Positions 8,418-18,761 of a DNA stretch of 64,000 nucleotides are shown piece by piece. The stretch lies in contig NZ_JAALDK010000001.1 in assembly GCF_013366925.1 (NCBI RefSeq), positions 6,136,001-6,200,000 of the forward strand. Reading direction: 5' to 3'. The translations under genes were made by a program, and so were the position numbers. The DNA is from Paraburkholderia youngii. Lineage in GTDB: Bacteria; Pseudomonadota; Gammaproteobacteria; Burkholderiales; Burkholderiaceae. The notes beneath the pieces are model-generated. The model ran no database searches. It was given only the letters and a program-made list of their open reading frames with translations, and was not told where the DNA came from. How positions within the stretch are numbered: the first letter of the stretch is position 1; each line of letters starts with the position of its first letter.

Positions 8418-10235
8418 ATGAATCACTTCCCCAAACTGTTATCGTCGCAAATCGGTTTCGACGTCGCGCAGACGATGCTCGAAGGGTTCGACCGTCACTA
8501 CCGGATCTTTCGCGACGCGGCGATCCATGCGAAGACGCTGTTCGAAGCCGGCGACTGGCACGGCCTGCAAAGGCTCGCGCGCGACCGCATCGCGTCGTAC
8601 GACGATCGCGTGCAGGAATGCGTGCACCTGCTCGAAGACGAGTACGACGCGGAGAACATCGACAGCGAAGTGTGGCAGCAGATCAAGCTGCACTACATTG
8701 GTCTTCTGACCACGCACCGTCAGCCCGAGTGCGCGGAAACCTTTTTTAATTCGGTTTCCTGCAAGATCCTGCACCGCTCGTACTTCAACAACGATTTCAT
8801 TTTCGTGCGCCCGGCGATTTCGACCGAATACATCGAGAACGACGAACCGGCCGCGAAGCCGACCTATCGCGCGTATTACCCCGGCACGGACGGACTTGCC
8901 GCAACGCTGGAACGGGTCGTCACGAACTTCCAGCTCGACCCGCCGTTCGAGGATCTGACGCGCGACGTCGCCTGTGTGGTGCAGTCGATTCGCGAAGCGT
9001 TCGGCGTGTTCGACGAGTCGCCGAATTTTCAGATTCATGTGCTGTCGTCACTGTTCTATCGCAACAAGGCTGCGTACATCGTCGGGCGCATCATCAACGG
9101 CGACGCGCTGCTGCCGTTCGCGGTGCCGCTGCGTCACGTGAAACCGGGCGTGCTCGCACTGGACACCGTGCTGCTCAAGCGCGAGCAGTTGCTGATCATC
9201 TTCAGCTTCTCGCATTCGTATTTTCTGGTCGACATGGAAGTGCCGTCCGCGTATGTCGAATTTCTGCGCACGGTGATGCCGGCCAAGCCGAAGGCGGAGA
9301 TCTATACGTCGGTGGGCCTGCAGAAGCAGGGCAAGAATCTGTTCTATCGCGATCTGCTGCATCACCTCAAGCATTCGAGCGACCGCTTCATCGTCGCGCC
9401 CGGCATCAAGGGGCTCGTGATGCTGGTGTTCACGTTGCCGTCGTTCCCCTACGTGTTCAAGCTGATCAAGGATAACTTTCCGCCGCCGAAGGAAACCACG
9501 CGAGCGCAGATCCAGCAGAAGTATCTGCTCGTCAAACGTCACGACCGGCTCGGCCGCATGGCCGACACGCTCGAATATTCGAGCGTCGCGCTGCCGCTTG
9601 CGCGGCTCGACGAAACGCTGTTGCGCGAACTCGAGAAGGAAGTGCCGTCGCTGATCGAATACGACGGCGACAACCTCGTGATTCGCCACATGTACATCGA
9701 GCGACGCATGATCCCGCTGAATCTGTTCCTGCAGAACGGCAACGACGACGACATCGAGCACGGCATCAAGGAATACGGCAACGCGGTGAAGGAACTGATC
9801 CAGGCGAACATCTTCCCCGGCGACATGCTGTACAAGAACTTCGGCGTGACGCGCCACGGCCGTGTCGTGTTCTACGACTACGACGAGATCGAGTACCTGA
9901 CCGACTGCAACGTGCGCGCGGTGCCGGCGCCGCGCAACGAGGAAGACGAAATGTCGGACGAGCCGTGGTACCCGGTCGGTCCGCACGATATTTTCCCGGA
10001 GACGTACGGCACCTTCCTGCTCGGCGATCCACGCGTGCGCCGCTCGTTCATGCGGCATCACGCGGATCTCTTCGAGCCCGAACTGTGGCAGCGATACAAG
10101 GATTTTCTCTTGAAGGGCGAGTTGCCCGATTTTTTCCCGTACGACCAGAGCGTGCGCTTCTGCGTGCGTTATCCGGAGCGGTTCGCCGAAACAACCGATG
10201 CAGAGGCGAACGAGCCGAATGTGCGCGTGGCTTGA
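8418..10235 (+). CDS. aceK: Isocitrate dehydrogenase kinase/phosphatase AceK
   Basis: 605 aa. Bifunctional enzyme that phosphorylates and dephosphorylates isocitrate dehydrogenase, diverting carbon into the glyoxylate bypass when cells grow on acetate or fatty acids. Landmarks are the AceK regulatory N-terminal domain, the nucleotide-binding segment [20 protein letters not shown] at about residue 325, and the catalytic region [20 protein letters not shown] with LTDCNVR. The length is right for the family. GTG at 8415 directly precedes the chosen ATG; GGAG lies 8 bases before the ATG. Its place beside acyl-CoA degradation genes fits a role in acetyl-CoA use. Confidence 0.97.
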   Translation: MNHFPKLLSSQIGFDVAQTMLEGFDRHYRIFRDAAIHAKTLFEAGDWHGLQRLARDRIASYDDRVQECVHLLEDEYDAENIDSEVWQQIKLHYIGLLTTHRQPECAETFFNSVSCKILHRSYFNNDFIFVRPAISTEYIENDEPAAKPTYRAYYPGTDGLAATLERVVTNFQLDPPFEDLTRDVACVVQSIREAFGVFDESPNFQIHVLSSLFYRNKAAYIVGRIINGDALLPFAVPLRHVKPGVLALDTVLLKREQLLIIFSFSHSYFLVDMEVPSAYVEFLRTVMPAKPKAEIYTSVGLQKQGKNLFYRDLLHHLKHSSDRFIVAPGIKGLVMLVFTLPSFPYVFKLIKDNFPPPKETTRAQIQQKYLLVKRHDRLGRMADTLEYSSVALPLARLDETLLRELEKEVPSLIEYDGDNLVIRHMYIERRMIPLNLFLQNGNDDDIEHGIKEYGNAVKELIQANIFPGDMLYKNFGVTRHGRVVFYDYDEIEYLTDCNVRAVPAPRNEEDEMSDEPWYPVGPHDIFPETYGTFLLGDPRVRRSFMRHHADLFEPELWQRYKDFLLKGELPDFFPYDQSVRFCVRYPERFAETTDAEANEPNVRVA

Positions 10236-10307
10236 TGAATCTCACGAGGGTTCACAGCAGGCCGCGCGCGGCGGTAGCCATCCAAGCTATGACCAAGGAG
10301 CTCAAAC

Positions 10308-11516
10308 ATGAGTGACGCAATTCAAAGTGGTATCCATGCCGATCCGATCGTGATCGTCAGCGCGGCGCGCACGCCGATGGCCGGCTTTCAGGGCGACTTC
10401 GCGTCGCTGACTGCGCCACAACTCGGCGCGGTCGCGATCAAGGCGGCCGTCGAGCGCGCGGGTCTGAAGCCCGAGCAGATCGACGAAGCGGTGATGGGCT
10501 GCGTGCTGCCCGCCGGCCTCGGCCAGGCGCCCGCGCGCCAGGCCGCGCTCGGCGCGGGTCTGCCGCTCGCCACCGGCTGCACGACGGTGAACAAGATGTG
10601 CGGCTCCGGCATGCGCGCGGCGATGTTCGCGCACGACATGCTGGCCGCGGGCTCGCTCGACGTGATCGTCGCGGGCGGCATGGAAAGCATGACGAACGCG
10701 CCGTATCTGTTGCCGAAGGCGCGCGGCGGCATGCGCATGGGCCACGGCCAAGTGCTCGACCACATGTTCTACGACGGCCTCGAAGACGCGTACGACAAAG
10801 GCCGTCTGATGGGCACGTTCGCCGAGGAATGCGCGGCGTCGTTCGACTTCACGCGCGAGGCGCAGGACGCGTTCGCGGTCGAGTCGCTGAACCGCGCGAA
10901 ACGCGCGAACGAGGACGGCTCGTTCGACTGGGAAATCGCGCCTGTTACGGTGGCGGCCCGCAAAGGCGACGTCACGATCGCGCGCGACGAGCAGCCGTTC
11001 AAGGCCAATCTCGACAAGATCCCCACGCTGAAGCCAGCGTTCAGCAAGACCGGCACCGTGACGGCGGCGAACTCGTCGTCGATCTCGGACGGCGCGGCCG
11101 CGCTGGTGATGATGCGCGAGTCGACCGCGAAGCGGCTCGGCGTCGCGCCGCTCGCACGCGTCGTCGGTCATTCGACGTTCGCGCAGGAGCCCGCGAAGTT
11201 CACGACCGCGCCGGTCGGCGCGATGCGCAAGCTGTTCGGGAAGAACGGCTGGCGCGCCGGCGACGTCGATCTCTACGAGATCAACGAAGCGTTCGCGGTC
11301 GTCACGATGGCCGCGATGAGAGAGCACGATTTGCCGCACGACAAGGTCAACGTGAACGGCGGAGCATGCGCGCTAGGGCATCCGATCGGCGCCTCGGGCG
11401 CGCGCATTCTGGTTACGCTCATCGGCGCGCTGAAGAATCGCGGTCTGAAGCGCGGCGTCGCGTCGCTGTGCATCGGCGGCGGCGAGGCGACCGCGATGGG
11501 TATCGAACTGATCTGA
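10308..11516 (+). CDS. Acetyl-CoA acetyltransferase (thiolase)
   Basis: 402 aa. Condenses or cleaves acyl-CoA at the 3-keto position. The nucleophilic Cys98 lies in VNKMCGSGMRA. The C-terminal motifs NGGACALGHPIGASGAR (active-site His) and SLCIGGGEATAMG (second Cys) are intact. AAGGAG sits 7 bases before the ATG. It is the first gene of a tight run with an SDR (27-base gap), an acyl-CoA dehydrogenase (33) and YchJ (7). This suggests a beta-oxidation or branched-chain degradation operon. The chain-length preference cannot be read from sequence. Confidence 0.95.
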   Translation: MSDAIQSGIHADPIVIVSAARTPMAGFQGDFASLTAPQLGAVAIKAAVERAGLKPEQIDEAVMGCVLPAGLGQAPARQAALGAGLPLATGCTTVNKMCGSGMRAAMFAHDMLAAGSLDVIVAGGMESMTNAPYLLPKARGGMRMGHGQVLDHMFYDGLEDAYDKGRLMGTFAEECAASFDFTREAQDAFAVESLNRAKRANEDGSFDWEIAPVTVAARKGDVTIARDEQPFKANLDKIPTLKPAFSKTGTVTAANSSSISDGAAALVMMRESTAKRLGVAPLARVVGHSTFAQEPAKFTTAPVGAMRKLFGKNGWRAGDVDLYEINEAFAVVTMAAMREHDLPHDKVNVNGGACALGHPIGASGARILVTLIGALKNRGLKRGVASLCIGGGEATAMGIELI

Positions 11517-11543
11517 AGCGTTGACCAAACTTCGAGGAATACG

Positions 11544-12221
11544 ATGAAAACAGTGTTGATCGTCGGTGCGTCTCGTGGCATCGGCCAGGAATTCGTGCGG
11601 CAGTACAAAAAGAGCGGCTGGCGCGTGCTCGCGACCGCGCGCGACGGCGCCGCGCTCGACGCGCTCAACGAGCTCGGTGCCGAAACCTTCATGCTCGACG
11701 TCACCGCCCCCGAAGAGATCGCGGCGCTCGGCTGGAAGCTCGACGGCGAACGGCTCGACGTCGCGATCGTGGTGTCGGGCGTGTACGGTCCGCGCACCGA
11801 AGGGATCGAGACGATCACCGCCGAGGACTTCGATCACGTGATGCACACGAACGTGCGCGGCCCGATGCAGTTGCTGCCGATCCTGCTGCCGCTCGTCGAG
11901 GAAACGGACGGCGTGCTCGCGGTGATTTCGAGCCGCATGGGCAGCATCGCCGATGCGAGCGGCACGACGGGCTGGCTGTATCGCACCAGCAAGGCGGCGC
12001 TGAACGCCGTGCTGAAGCTCGCGTCGCTCGACGCGCAACGCGCGACCTGCGTGTCGCTGCATCCCGGCTGGGTGCGCACCGACATGGGTGGCGCGCAGGC
12101 CGCGCTCGATCCGGCGCGCAGCGTCGCGGGCATGCGCGAGGTGCTGGCGCAGGCGGCGGCATCGCGCGACGCGTTCCACGGCCGCTTCGTTCAGCACGAC
12201 GGTACGCAGCTCGACTGGTAG
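11544..12221 (+). CDS. SDR family oxidoreductase
   Basis: 225 aa, short for a classical SDR. Cofactor motif VGASRGIG at residues 6-13, LDV adenine-ring motif at about 50, and the catalytic YRTSK (Tyr-x3-Lys) at about 150 preceded by ISSRMGSIAD. The C-terminus is trimmed (HDGTQLDW). GAGG lies just before the ATG. It lies between thiolase and acyl-CoA dehydrogenase genes, so it may act on a 3-hydroxyacyl intermediate or an aldehyde from the same pathway. That is inferred from context only. Confidence 0.88.
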   Translation: MKTVLIVGASRGIGQEFVRQYKKSGWRVLATARDGAALDALNELGAETFMLDVTAPEEIAALGWKLDGERLDVAIVVSGVYGPRTEGIETITAEDFDHVMHTNVRGPMQLLPILLPLVEETDGVLAVISSRMGSIADASGTTGWLYRTSKAALNAVLKLASLDAQRATCVSLHPGWVRTDMGGAQAALDPARSVAGMREVLAQAAASRDAFHGRFVQHDGTQLDW

Positions 12222-12254
12222 ACAACCGGGTTGCATCGGATCGGAGACACACTC

Positions 12255-13385
12255 ATGGTGCTTGACCAGGATCACCTGATGGTGCGCGACGCGCTGCGCA
12301 CCTTCGTGCGCGAAGCGATCACGCCGTACGCGGCGCAATGGGATCGCGAGCGCACCTTTCCGCGCGACGTGCACCGGCAGCTCGCCGAACTCGGCGCCTA
12401 TGGCGTGCTGGTGCCCGACGCGTATGGCGGCGCCGGCATGGACGCGCTCGCGCTCGCGCTGATCCTCGAAGAAATCGCGGCTGGCGACGGCGGCACGTCG
12501 ACCGCGATCTCGGTGAACAACTGCCCCGTGTGCAGCATCCTGCTCACCTATGGCAACGACGCGCAGAAGCGCGACTGGCTCACGCCGCTCGCGCGCGGCG
12601 AGATGCTCGGCGCGTTCTGCCTGACCGAGCCGCAAGCGGGCTCGGATGCGTCGGCGCTGCGCACTACCGCGACGCGCGATGGCGACGCGTACGTGCTGAA
12701 CGGCGTCAAGCAGTTCATTACGAGCGGCAAGAACGGCGACGTCGCGATCGTAATGGCCGTCACCGACAAGACCGCCGGCAAACGCGGCATCAGCGCGTTC
12801 ATTGTGCCCACCAGCACGCCGGGCTACGTAGTCGCGCGTGTCGAAGACAAGCTCGGCCAGCATTCGTCAGACACCGCGCAGATCGTGTTCGAGGACTGCC
12901 GTGTGCCGGCGGCGAACCTGATTGGCGCGGAAGGCGAAGGCTACCGGATCGCATTGTCAGGGCTCGAAGGCGGGCGCATCGGCATCGCTGCGCAAAGCGT
13001 CGGCATGGCGCGCGCCGCGTTCGAAGCGGCGCTGACTTACGCAAAAGAACGCGAGAGCTTCGGCGCGCCGCTGTTCTCGCACCAGGCGGTGCAGTTCCGT
13101 CTGGCCGACATGGCCACGCAACTCGAAGCCGCGCGTCAATTGATCTGGCACGCTGCGTCGCTGAAGGACGCGGGCCGACCGTGCCTGACCGAAGCCGCGA
13201 TGGCAAAACTGTTCGCTTCCGAAGCGGCCGAGCGCATCTGCTCGGCCGCGTTGCAGATTCACGGCGGCTACGGTTATCTGAGCGACTTCCCGGTCGAGCG
13301 GATTTACCGTGACGTGCGCGTGTGCCAGATTTACGAAGGCACGAGCGATATCCAGAAGATCCTGATCGCTCGCGCGCTCAACTGA
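12255..13385 (+). CDS. Acyl-CoA dehydrogenase
   Basis: 376 aa FAD enzyme that introduces the alpha-beta double bond into acyl-CoA and passes electrons to ETF. Signature CLTEPQAGSDASALRT at about 126-141, FITSGKNGD, and the catalytic base in YEGTSDIQ near residue 365. An upstream in-frame TTG at 12231 exists, but GGAG lies 8 bases before the ATG at 12255, so the ATG is preferred. The 19-base leader GCATCGGATCGGAGACACA in front of it occurs again in front of the HMG-CoA lyase gene near 23857. The specificity (short or branched chain) is unclear. Confidence 0.95.
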   Translation: MVLDQDHLMVRDALRTFVREAITPYAAQWDRERTFPRDVHRQLAELGAYGVLVPDAYGGAGMDALALALILEEIAAGDGGTSTAISVNNCPVCSILLTYGNDAQKRDWLTPLARGEMLGAFCLTEPQAGSDASALRTTATRDGDAYVLNGVKQFITSGKNGDVAIVMAVTDKTAGKRGISAFIVPTSTPGYVVARVEDKLGQHSSDTAQIVFEDCRVPAANLIGAEGEGYRIALSGLEGGRIGIAAQSVGMARAAFEAALTYAKERESFGAPLFSHQAVQFRLADMATQLEAARQLIWHAASLKDAGRPCLTEAAMAKLFASEAAERICSAALQIHGGYGYLSDFPVERIYRDVRVCQIYEGTSDIQKILIARALN

Positions 13386-13392
13386 AATTTCA

Positions 13393-13848
13393 ATGAATAA
13401 GCCATTGTTGTCACTGCAAAGACCTGTCGACTGTCCATGCGGCGGCGCCGCGCCCGCCGCACGCGGAGGCACCCCGACCAAGGCCCCGCGTTTCGCACAA
13501 TGCTGCGGCCGCTATATCGACGGCGGCGAAGCGGCGCCGCACGCGCTCGAACTGATGCGCTCGCGCTATAGCGCGTACGTGCTCGGTGCAACCGACTACC
13601 TGCGCGCGACGTGGGACCCCAGCACCCGCCCCGCCGATCTCGACGTCGATCCCACCGCACCCGACGCGCCTCGTTGGCTCGGACTGCAGATCAAAGCGTT
13701 CGCCGAAAGCGATGCCGATCACGCGACCGTCGAATTCATCGCCCGCTACAAAGTGGGGGGACGTGCGCATCGGCTGCATGAATTGAGCCGCTTCCTGCGT
13801 GGCGATGATGGTCGCTGGCGTTATGTAGACGGAGACGTCAATGAGTAA
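13393..13848 (+). CDS. YchJ family protein with SEC-C zinc motif
   Basis: 151 aa. The N-terminal CPCG plus FAQCCGRYI is the zinc-binding SEC-C-like motif (Cys pairs at about residues 14-16 and 36-37). It is followed by the conserved LMRSRYSAYVLGATDYLRAT and a C-terminal LHELSRFLRGDDGRWRYVDG, a cystatin/NTF2-like fold typical of the UPF0225 YchJ family. The molecular function is not known. It begins 7 bases after the acyl-CoA dehydrogenase stop and is probably co-transcribed with it. Confidence 0.9.
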   Translation: MNKPLLSLQRPVDCPCGGAAPAARGGTPTKAPRFAQCCGRYIDGGEAAPHALELMRSRYSAYVLGATDYLRATWDPSTRPADLDVDPTAPDAPRWLGLQIKAFAESDADHATVEFIARYKVGGRAHRLHELSRFLRGDDGRWRYVDGDVNE

Positions 13849-13924
13849 CAGGGCTGATTAAGTGATCGCTGCATAACGCGTCGAGGCTTTCTCATGCCTG
13901 CCTCTCGCTCTCGACAAAATTCAT

Positions 13925-13950
13925 AAAAGCCCTCGGATCGGGCTTTTTTT
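13925..13950 (+). terminator. Rho-independent terminator after ychJ
   Basis: Arms AAAAGCCC (13925-13932) and GGGCTTTT (13940-13947) around a 7-base loop, then more Ts. It lies 77 bases after the YchJ stop. The A-rich 5' side means it could also act on the other strand. Confidence 0.85.
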
Positions 13951-14459
13951 CGTTCCACGCGCGCAGGCTCCTTCGTTGGCCTCACGCCACAGCACGTACA
14001 CGACCTTTATTCGCCGCTTCCCGCCACATGTCCCCGGCCCATGCCTGGCAAGGCTTTGAGGCCTTATTCGCAGACGCAGCAATTTTTTCGTCGCGGGTTC
14101 TCCTTGATTGCACAAAACAAAATTGTCGTGCCAGGATGAGTCCGTAGTTTCATGACGTCACATTGCGAGAGCGGGTCACACCAGTTCCGCAACATGCAAA
14201 GGAAGCCTGACCGGCCGCTGATCGAAAGCGCGCCGCGCGGGCTCCGGAGCACCGAGTGACGCTCATCCTCGGCGCGTGGGGTCGCGTCGGCCGTTGGGTT
14301 CATCCCGTGCGATCTCGATTTGCGTGCGTGCGCTTTGCGCACTACGCACGCGAGTGAGTCTGTTTGTGTCGAAAACGCGAACGAAAGCTGAACGTCAGCA
14401 GCGTTTTTGGCCACCGGACAGCACGGAGTTCAGGACAGGTCTTTCAAGCAGGTGCGTCA
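13951..14459. other. Intergenic region, no gene supported
   Basis: About 500 bases between the ychJ terminator and the secreted hydrolase. Open frames here are short and show no family motifs. It presumably holds the hydrolase promoter, but I see no clear -35/-10 pair. Confidence 0.5.
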
Positions 14460-15767
14460 ATGGTGTTGAGCAAGGTTCTGACGAAGTGTGCGGCGATCTG
14501 CGCCGCGGCCACGTGTGCGGTCACGATCGCGCACGCCGATCCGCTCGCTTACTCTTCACCTTCGGCACACAACGCGACACCGACCAGCGACACCCAGGGA
14601 CCGCTGTCGCGCGCCCGTGTGCCGCGCCTCGCGCTCGACGACGACGTCTACCTGCCCACCGCTCACCTGAACGAGAAGATCATCCGCGTGCCGGTCGACG
14701 CCGCCGGCACTGTCACGCTCGAAACCACGATCTACAAGCCGGACGGCCGCGGCCCGTTCCCGATGATCGTGTTCAACCACGGCAAGATTCCGGGCGATCC
14801 GCGCACACAGGAACGCAGCGACCCGCTGCCGTTTGCGCGCGAATTCGTGCGCCGCGGCTACGTGGTCGTCGCGCCGAACCGCCAGGGCTTCGGCCACTCT
14901 GACGGCGTGTACGAGCAGGACGGCTGCGACGTCCAACGCAATGGCCTCGGCCAGGCCGGCGACGTCGCCGCGACGATCGATTACATGTCGAAGCAGCCTT
15001 ATGTCGACGCGACGCACATCGTGGTGGCCGGCACCTCGCATGGCGGTCTCGCGACGATTGCGTACGGCACCGAAGCGGCGCCCGGCGTGCGCGCGCTGAT
15101 CAATTTCTCGGGCGGCCTGCGCCAGGACTCCTGCGAGGACTGGCAAGGCAATCTGACGCGCGCATTCGGCGCGTACGGCGAGAAGACCACGGTGCCGTCG
15201 CTGTGGCTCTATGGCGATAACGATTCGGTGTGGAACGCGCCGCTCGTCGCCGGCATGTACGCCGCGTATGGCGCGCATGGCGCGAGCGTGAAGATGGTCG
15301 ACTTCGGCAAGTACAAGAACGACGCGCATCGGCTGGTCGGTGACCGCGACGGCGTGCGCGTATGGTGGCCGGCCGTCGAAGCGTTCCTCGCGCGCGCCGG
15401 CATGCCGACGGCCGTGCAGTATCACGTCGCCGATCCGGCCGCGCCGCAGGCAACCGGCTTCGCTGCGCTCGACGCCGTCGACGCGGTGCCGTACCTCGAC
15501 AACGAGGGCCGCAATGGCTATCGCAACTTCCTGCATCAGTATCCGAGCCGCGCATTCGCGGTGTCGGATTCGGGCGCGTGGTCGTGGGCCGAGGGCGGCG
15601 ACGATCCGATGTCGGTGGCGGTGGCGAATTGCCAGAAGCAGAGCTCCGATCCGTGCCGGCTGTATGCAGTCGATAACTCGGTCGTGTGGGGCAATCAGAG
15701 CTCGCAGACGGCGGATGCGGGTGATGCCGATGCGAATGGCCGGAAAGCGATTGCGAGCCGGGAGTGA
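14460..15767 (+). CDS. Secreted alpha/beta hydrolase (dienelactone hydrolase/S9-like)
   Basis: 435 aa. A signal peptide (MVLSKVLTKCAAICAAATCA to AHA) precedes mature DPLAYSS. The hydrolase core has MIVFNHGKIPG (oxyanion strand), RRGYVVVAPNRQGFGHSDG and the nucleophile elbow GTSHGG, with a later WLYGDNDSVW carrying the probable acidic residue. The substrate is unknown. The C-terminal half (WSWAEGGDDPMSVAVANCQ, two Cys) is unusual for a dienelactone hydrolase and may form an extra lid. AGGTG precedes the ATG. Earlier in-frame starts at 14364 lack the signal sequence. It stands alone between two terminators. Confidence 0.82.
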   Translation: MVLSKVLTKCAAICAAATCAVTIAHADPLAYSSPSAHNATPTSDTQGPLSRARVPRLALDDDVYLPTAHLNEKIIRVPVDAAGTVTLETTIYKPDGRGPFPMIVFNHGKIPGDPRTQERSDPLPFAREFVRRGYVVVAPNRQGFGHSDGVYEQDGCDVQRNGLGQAGDVAATIDYMSKQPYVDATHIVVAGTSHGGLATIAYGTEAAPGVRALINFSGGLRQDSCEDWQGNLTRAFGAYGEKTTVPSLWLYGDNDSVWNAPLVAGMYAAYGAHGASVKMVDFGKYKNDAHRLVGDRDGVRVWWPAVEAFLARAGMPTAVQYHVADPAAPQATGFAALDAVDAVPYLDNEGRNGYRNFLHQYPSRAFAVSDSGAWSWAEGGDDPMSVAVANCQKQSSDPCRLYAVDNSVVWGNQSSQTADAGDADANGRKAIASRE

Positions 15768-15810
15768 AGTACGCATCGCATCTGGATTCGAGTTCGGTTC
15801 CGACGTGTCG

Positions 15811-15838
15811 AAGGCCTGCTGATTCAGCAGGCCTTTTT
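15811..15838 (+). terminator. Strong Rho-independent terminator
   Basis: A near-perfect 12-bp stem, AAGGCCTGCTGA (15811-15822) with TCAGCAGGCCTT (15824-15835), runs into Ts, 44 bases after the secreted hydrolase stop. Confidence 0.9.
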
Positions 15839-16215
15839 GCATTCGGGCCGCCGTTGCACGATGACCGCAACGAGCGTTCGTGCCGCGCGCCCTGCGAAAA
15901 CCACCTCTTCACCACAAATTCTCGCCAGTAACAGCCCATTACTTTGACGTCGCTATCTCCGTCGATTAGCGAGCTTCAATCCCGAAGTCGAACGAGCTGC
16001 ATCGAACAGCGGCAAACCTCGACGCCAGCGCGAAAAACACGCGTTTCGCGGCTGATGCGCGCGACGAAATAAACCGCTAATCTCGACCCCGCGCACTCGC
16101 CAAGGCTCGTTCCTCGCGAGCGGAATAGGTCTGCGGAAAACGCGGAAACGCCTTTCAAAAAGGCGTGAGACCGACCTCACGCGTGCGTGGCATAAAAGCA
16201 CCTCGGAGTACCTCT
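15839..16215. other. Intergenic region upstream of the biotin operon
   Basis: No gene is supported. Close to bioA lies a small inverted repeat, CGTGAG (16164-16169) with CTCACG (16176-16181), that covers an alternative GTG start. It could be an operator or mRNA hairpin, but its function is unknown. A GGAG at 16205-16208 is the ribosome binding site used for bioA. Confidence 0.45.
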
Positions 16216-17577
16216 TTGGAAAATTCAGCAGCCCCCCGGGTCGCCCCTGAAGATTGGGTCGCCCGCAGCCTTCGCGCGGTATGGCATCCGTGCACGCAGA
16301 TGAAGCATCACGAACGTCTGCCGCTGATCCCCGTCGCGCGCGGTCAAGGCGCATGGCTATACGATCGCGCGGGTCATCGCTATCTCGACGCGATCAGTTC
16401 GTGGTGGGTCAATCTGTTCGGTCACGCGAACCCGCGCATCAACGCGGCGCTGAAAGAGCAGCTCGATACGCTCGAACACGCGATGCTCGCCGGCTGCACG
16501 CATGAACCCGCCGTCGAACTCGCCGAACGTCTGCACGCGTTGACCGGCAACACGCTCGGCCACGCGTTCTTCGCGTCGGATGGCGCGTCGGCGGTCGAGA
16601 TCGCGCTGAAGATGAGCTTTCATAGCTGGCGCAACCGGGGCTACGCGGACAAGCAGGAATTCGTCTGCCTTGCCAACAGCTACCACGGCGAGACGATCGG
16701 CGCGCTCGGCGTGACCGACGTCGCGCTGTTCAAGGACGCGTACGATCCGCTGATTCGTCACGCGCACGTCGTCGCGTCGCCCGATGCACGGCTCGCGCAA
16801 GCGGGCGAAACCGCCGCCGACGTCGCGCGCCGCGCGCTCGACAACGTGCGCGCGCTGTTCGAGGCGCGCGCGAACCGCATCGCCGCGCTGATCGTCGAGC
16901 CGCTCGTGCAGTGCGCGGCCGGCATGGCGATGCACGACGCGTCGTACGTCGCCGGATTGCGCGCGCTGTGCGACCAGTACGGCGTGCATCTGATCGCCGA
17001 CGAAATCGCGGTCGGCTGCGGCCGCACCGGCACGTTCTTCGCATGCGAGCAGGCAGGCGTGTGGCCCGACTTCCTGTGTCTGTCGAAAGGCATCAGCGGC
17101 GGCTATCTGCCGCTGTCGATCGTGCTGTCGCGCGACGAGATCTTCGCAGCCTTCTATCACGACGACACCGCACGCGGCTTCCTGCATTCGCACTCGTACA
17201 CCGGCAATCCGCTCGCGTGCCGCGCCGCGCTCGCAACGCTCGATCTGTTCGCGAGCGACGACGTGCTCGCCACCAACGCCCGCAAATCGGCGACGCTCGA
17301 GGCCGCGCTCGCACCGCTCGCCGAGCACGCGCAGGTGCGCAATCTGCGTCAGCGCGGCACGATCTTCGCGTTCGATGCGGTGCTCGACGATTCGCAGCGA
17401 GCCAAAACATTCTCGCGCCGCTTCTTCGAAAACGCGCTCCAACGCGAGCTACTGTTGCGCCCGATCGGCACCACCGTATACCTGATGCCACCGTACATTC
17501 TCGGCGACGAAGAACTCGCGCTGCTCGCCGCGCGCACACGCGACACCTTCGACGCCACGCTCGCGGAGGCCCGCTGA
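16216..17577 (+). CDS. bioA: Adenosylmethionine-8-amino-7-oxononanoate aminotransferase BioA
   Basis: 453 aa from a TTG start. Transfers the amino group of S-adenosylmethionine to KAPA, giving DAPA, the penultimate stage of biotin synthesis. The PLP enzyme landmarks are [39 protein letters not shown] and the PLP lysine in [18 protein letters not shown] lies 7 bases before the TTG at 16216. The only other start, a GTG at 16165, falls inside a hairpin and has no binding site, so TTG is chosen. It overlaps bioF by one base, opening the bioAFDB operon. Confidence 0.96.
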   Translation: MENSAAPRVAPEDWVARSLRAVWHPCTQMKHHERLPLIPVARGQGAWLYDRAGHRYLDAISSWWVNLFGHANPRINAALKEQLDTLEHAMLAGCTHEPAVELAERLHALTGNTLGHAFFASDGASAVEIALKMSFHSWRNRGYADKQEFVCLANSYHGETIGALGVTDVALFKDAYDPLIRHAHVVASPDARLAQAGETAADVARRALDNVRALFEARANRIAALIVEPLVQCAAGMAMHDASYVAGLRALCDQYGVHLIADEIAVGCGRTGTFFACEQAGVWPDFLCLSKGISGGYLPLSIVLSRDEIFAAFYHDDTARGFLHSHSYTGNPLACRAALATLDLFASDDVLATNARKSATLEAALAPLAEHAQVRNLRQRGTIFAFDAVLDDSQRAKTFSRRFFENALQRELLLRPIGTTVYLMPPYILGDEELALLAARTRDTFDATLAEAR

Positions 17578-18761
17578 TGCATCTGCTCGACACACTCGCC
17601 GAAGGCCTGAAGGAAATCGACGCGCGCGGCCTGCGCCGCCGCCGCCGCACCTCGGACACACCCTGCGCCGCGCACATGACGGTCGACGGCCGTGAAATGA
17701 TCGGCTTCGCGAGCAACGACTACCTGGGCCTCGCCGCGCATCCGCAGTTGATCGAGGCGATCGCCGAAGGCGCGCGGCTGTATGGCGCGGGCAGCGGCGG
17801 CTCGCATCTGCTCGGCGGTCATTCGCGCGCGCATGCGCGGTTGGAGGACGATCTCGCGGCATTCGCGGGCAGCTTCGTCGACGATGCCCGCGCGTTGTAT
17901 TTCAGCACCGGCTATATGGCGAATCTCGCGACACTGACCGCGCTCGCGGGCCGCGGCACGACGCTGTTCTCCGATGCGCTCAATCACGCATCGCTGATCG
18001 ACGGTGCGCGGCTGTCGCGCGCCGATGTGCAGATCTATCCGCACTGCGACATGGATGCGTTGAGCGCGATGCTCGAAGCGTCTGAGGCGGACGTCAAGGT
18101 GATCGTCTCCGACACGGTGTTCAGCATGGACGGCGACATCGCGCCGCTGCCGCGTTTGCTCGAACTAGCGGAGCGGCACGGCGCGTGGCTGATTGTCGAC
18201 GACGCACACGGCTTCGGCGTGCTCGGCCCGCAGGGCCGCGGCGCGATCGCGCAAGCCGCGCTGCGCTCGCCGCATCTGATCTCGATCGGCACGCTCGGCA
18301 AGGCGGCGGGCGTTTCCGGCGCCTTCGTGGTCGCGCACGCGACCGTGATCGAATGGCTCGTGCAGCGCGCGCGTCCGTATATCTTCACGACCGCGTCGGT
18401 GCCGGCGGCCGCGCATGCGGTGTCGGCGAGCCTGCGCATCATCGGCGGCGATGAAGGCGATGCGCGCCGCGCGCATCTGCAGCAACTGATCGAGCGCACA
18501 CGCGCGATGCTGAAGGCGACGCCGTGGCTGCCCGTCGATTCGCATACGGCCGTTCAACCGCTGATCATCGGCGCGAACGATGCGACGCTCGAGATCGCCG
18601 CATCGCTCGATCGCGCAGGGCTGTGGGTGCCCGCGATCCGTCCGCCGACCGTGCCGACCGGCACGTCGCGCCTGCGCATCTCGCTGTCGGCCGCGCACTC
18701 GCATGCGGATCTCGACCGGCTCGAAGCCGCGCTGCAACAAGTCGGAGCGCGCGCCGCATGA
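17577..18761 (+). CDS. bioF: 8-amino-7-oxononanoate synthase BioF
   Basis: 394 aa. PLP-dependent condensation of pimeloyl-ACP (or -CoA) with alanine, giving KAPA, the first committed ring-building step of biotin synthesis. Conserved parts are [44 protein letters not shown] and the PLP lysine in [14 protein letters not shown]. The ATG overlaps the bioA stop (TGATG), so translation is coupled. bioD overlaps its end by 4 bases. Confidence 0.96.
   Translation: MHLLDTLAEGLKEIDARGLRRRRRTSDTPCAAHMTVDGREMIGFASNDYLGLAAHPQLIEAIAEGARLYGAGSGGSHLLGGHSRAHARLEDDLAAFAGSFVDDARALYFSTGYMANLATLTALAGRGTTLFSDALNHASLIDGARLSRADVQIYPHCDMDALSAMLEASEADVKVIVSDTVFSMDGDIAPLPRLLELAERHGAWLIVDDAHGFGVLGPQGRGAIAQAALRSPHLISIGTLGKAAGVSGAFVVAHATVIEWLVQRARPYIFTTASVPAAAHAVSASLRIIGGDEGDARRAHLQQLIERTRAMLKATPWLPVDSHTAVQPLIIGANDATLEIAASLDRAGLWVPAIRPPTVPTGTSRLRISLSAAHSHADLDRLEAALQQVGARAA

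Noticed and set aside
9048..10061. A 337-codon open frame on the minus strand
   Set aside because: Antisense to aceK, which has clear conserved motifs in its own frame.
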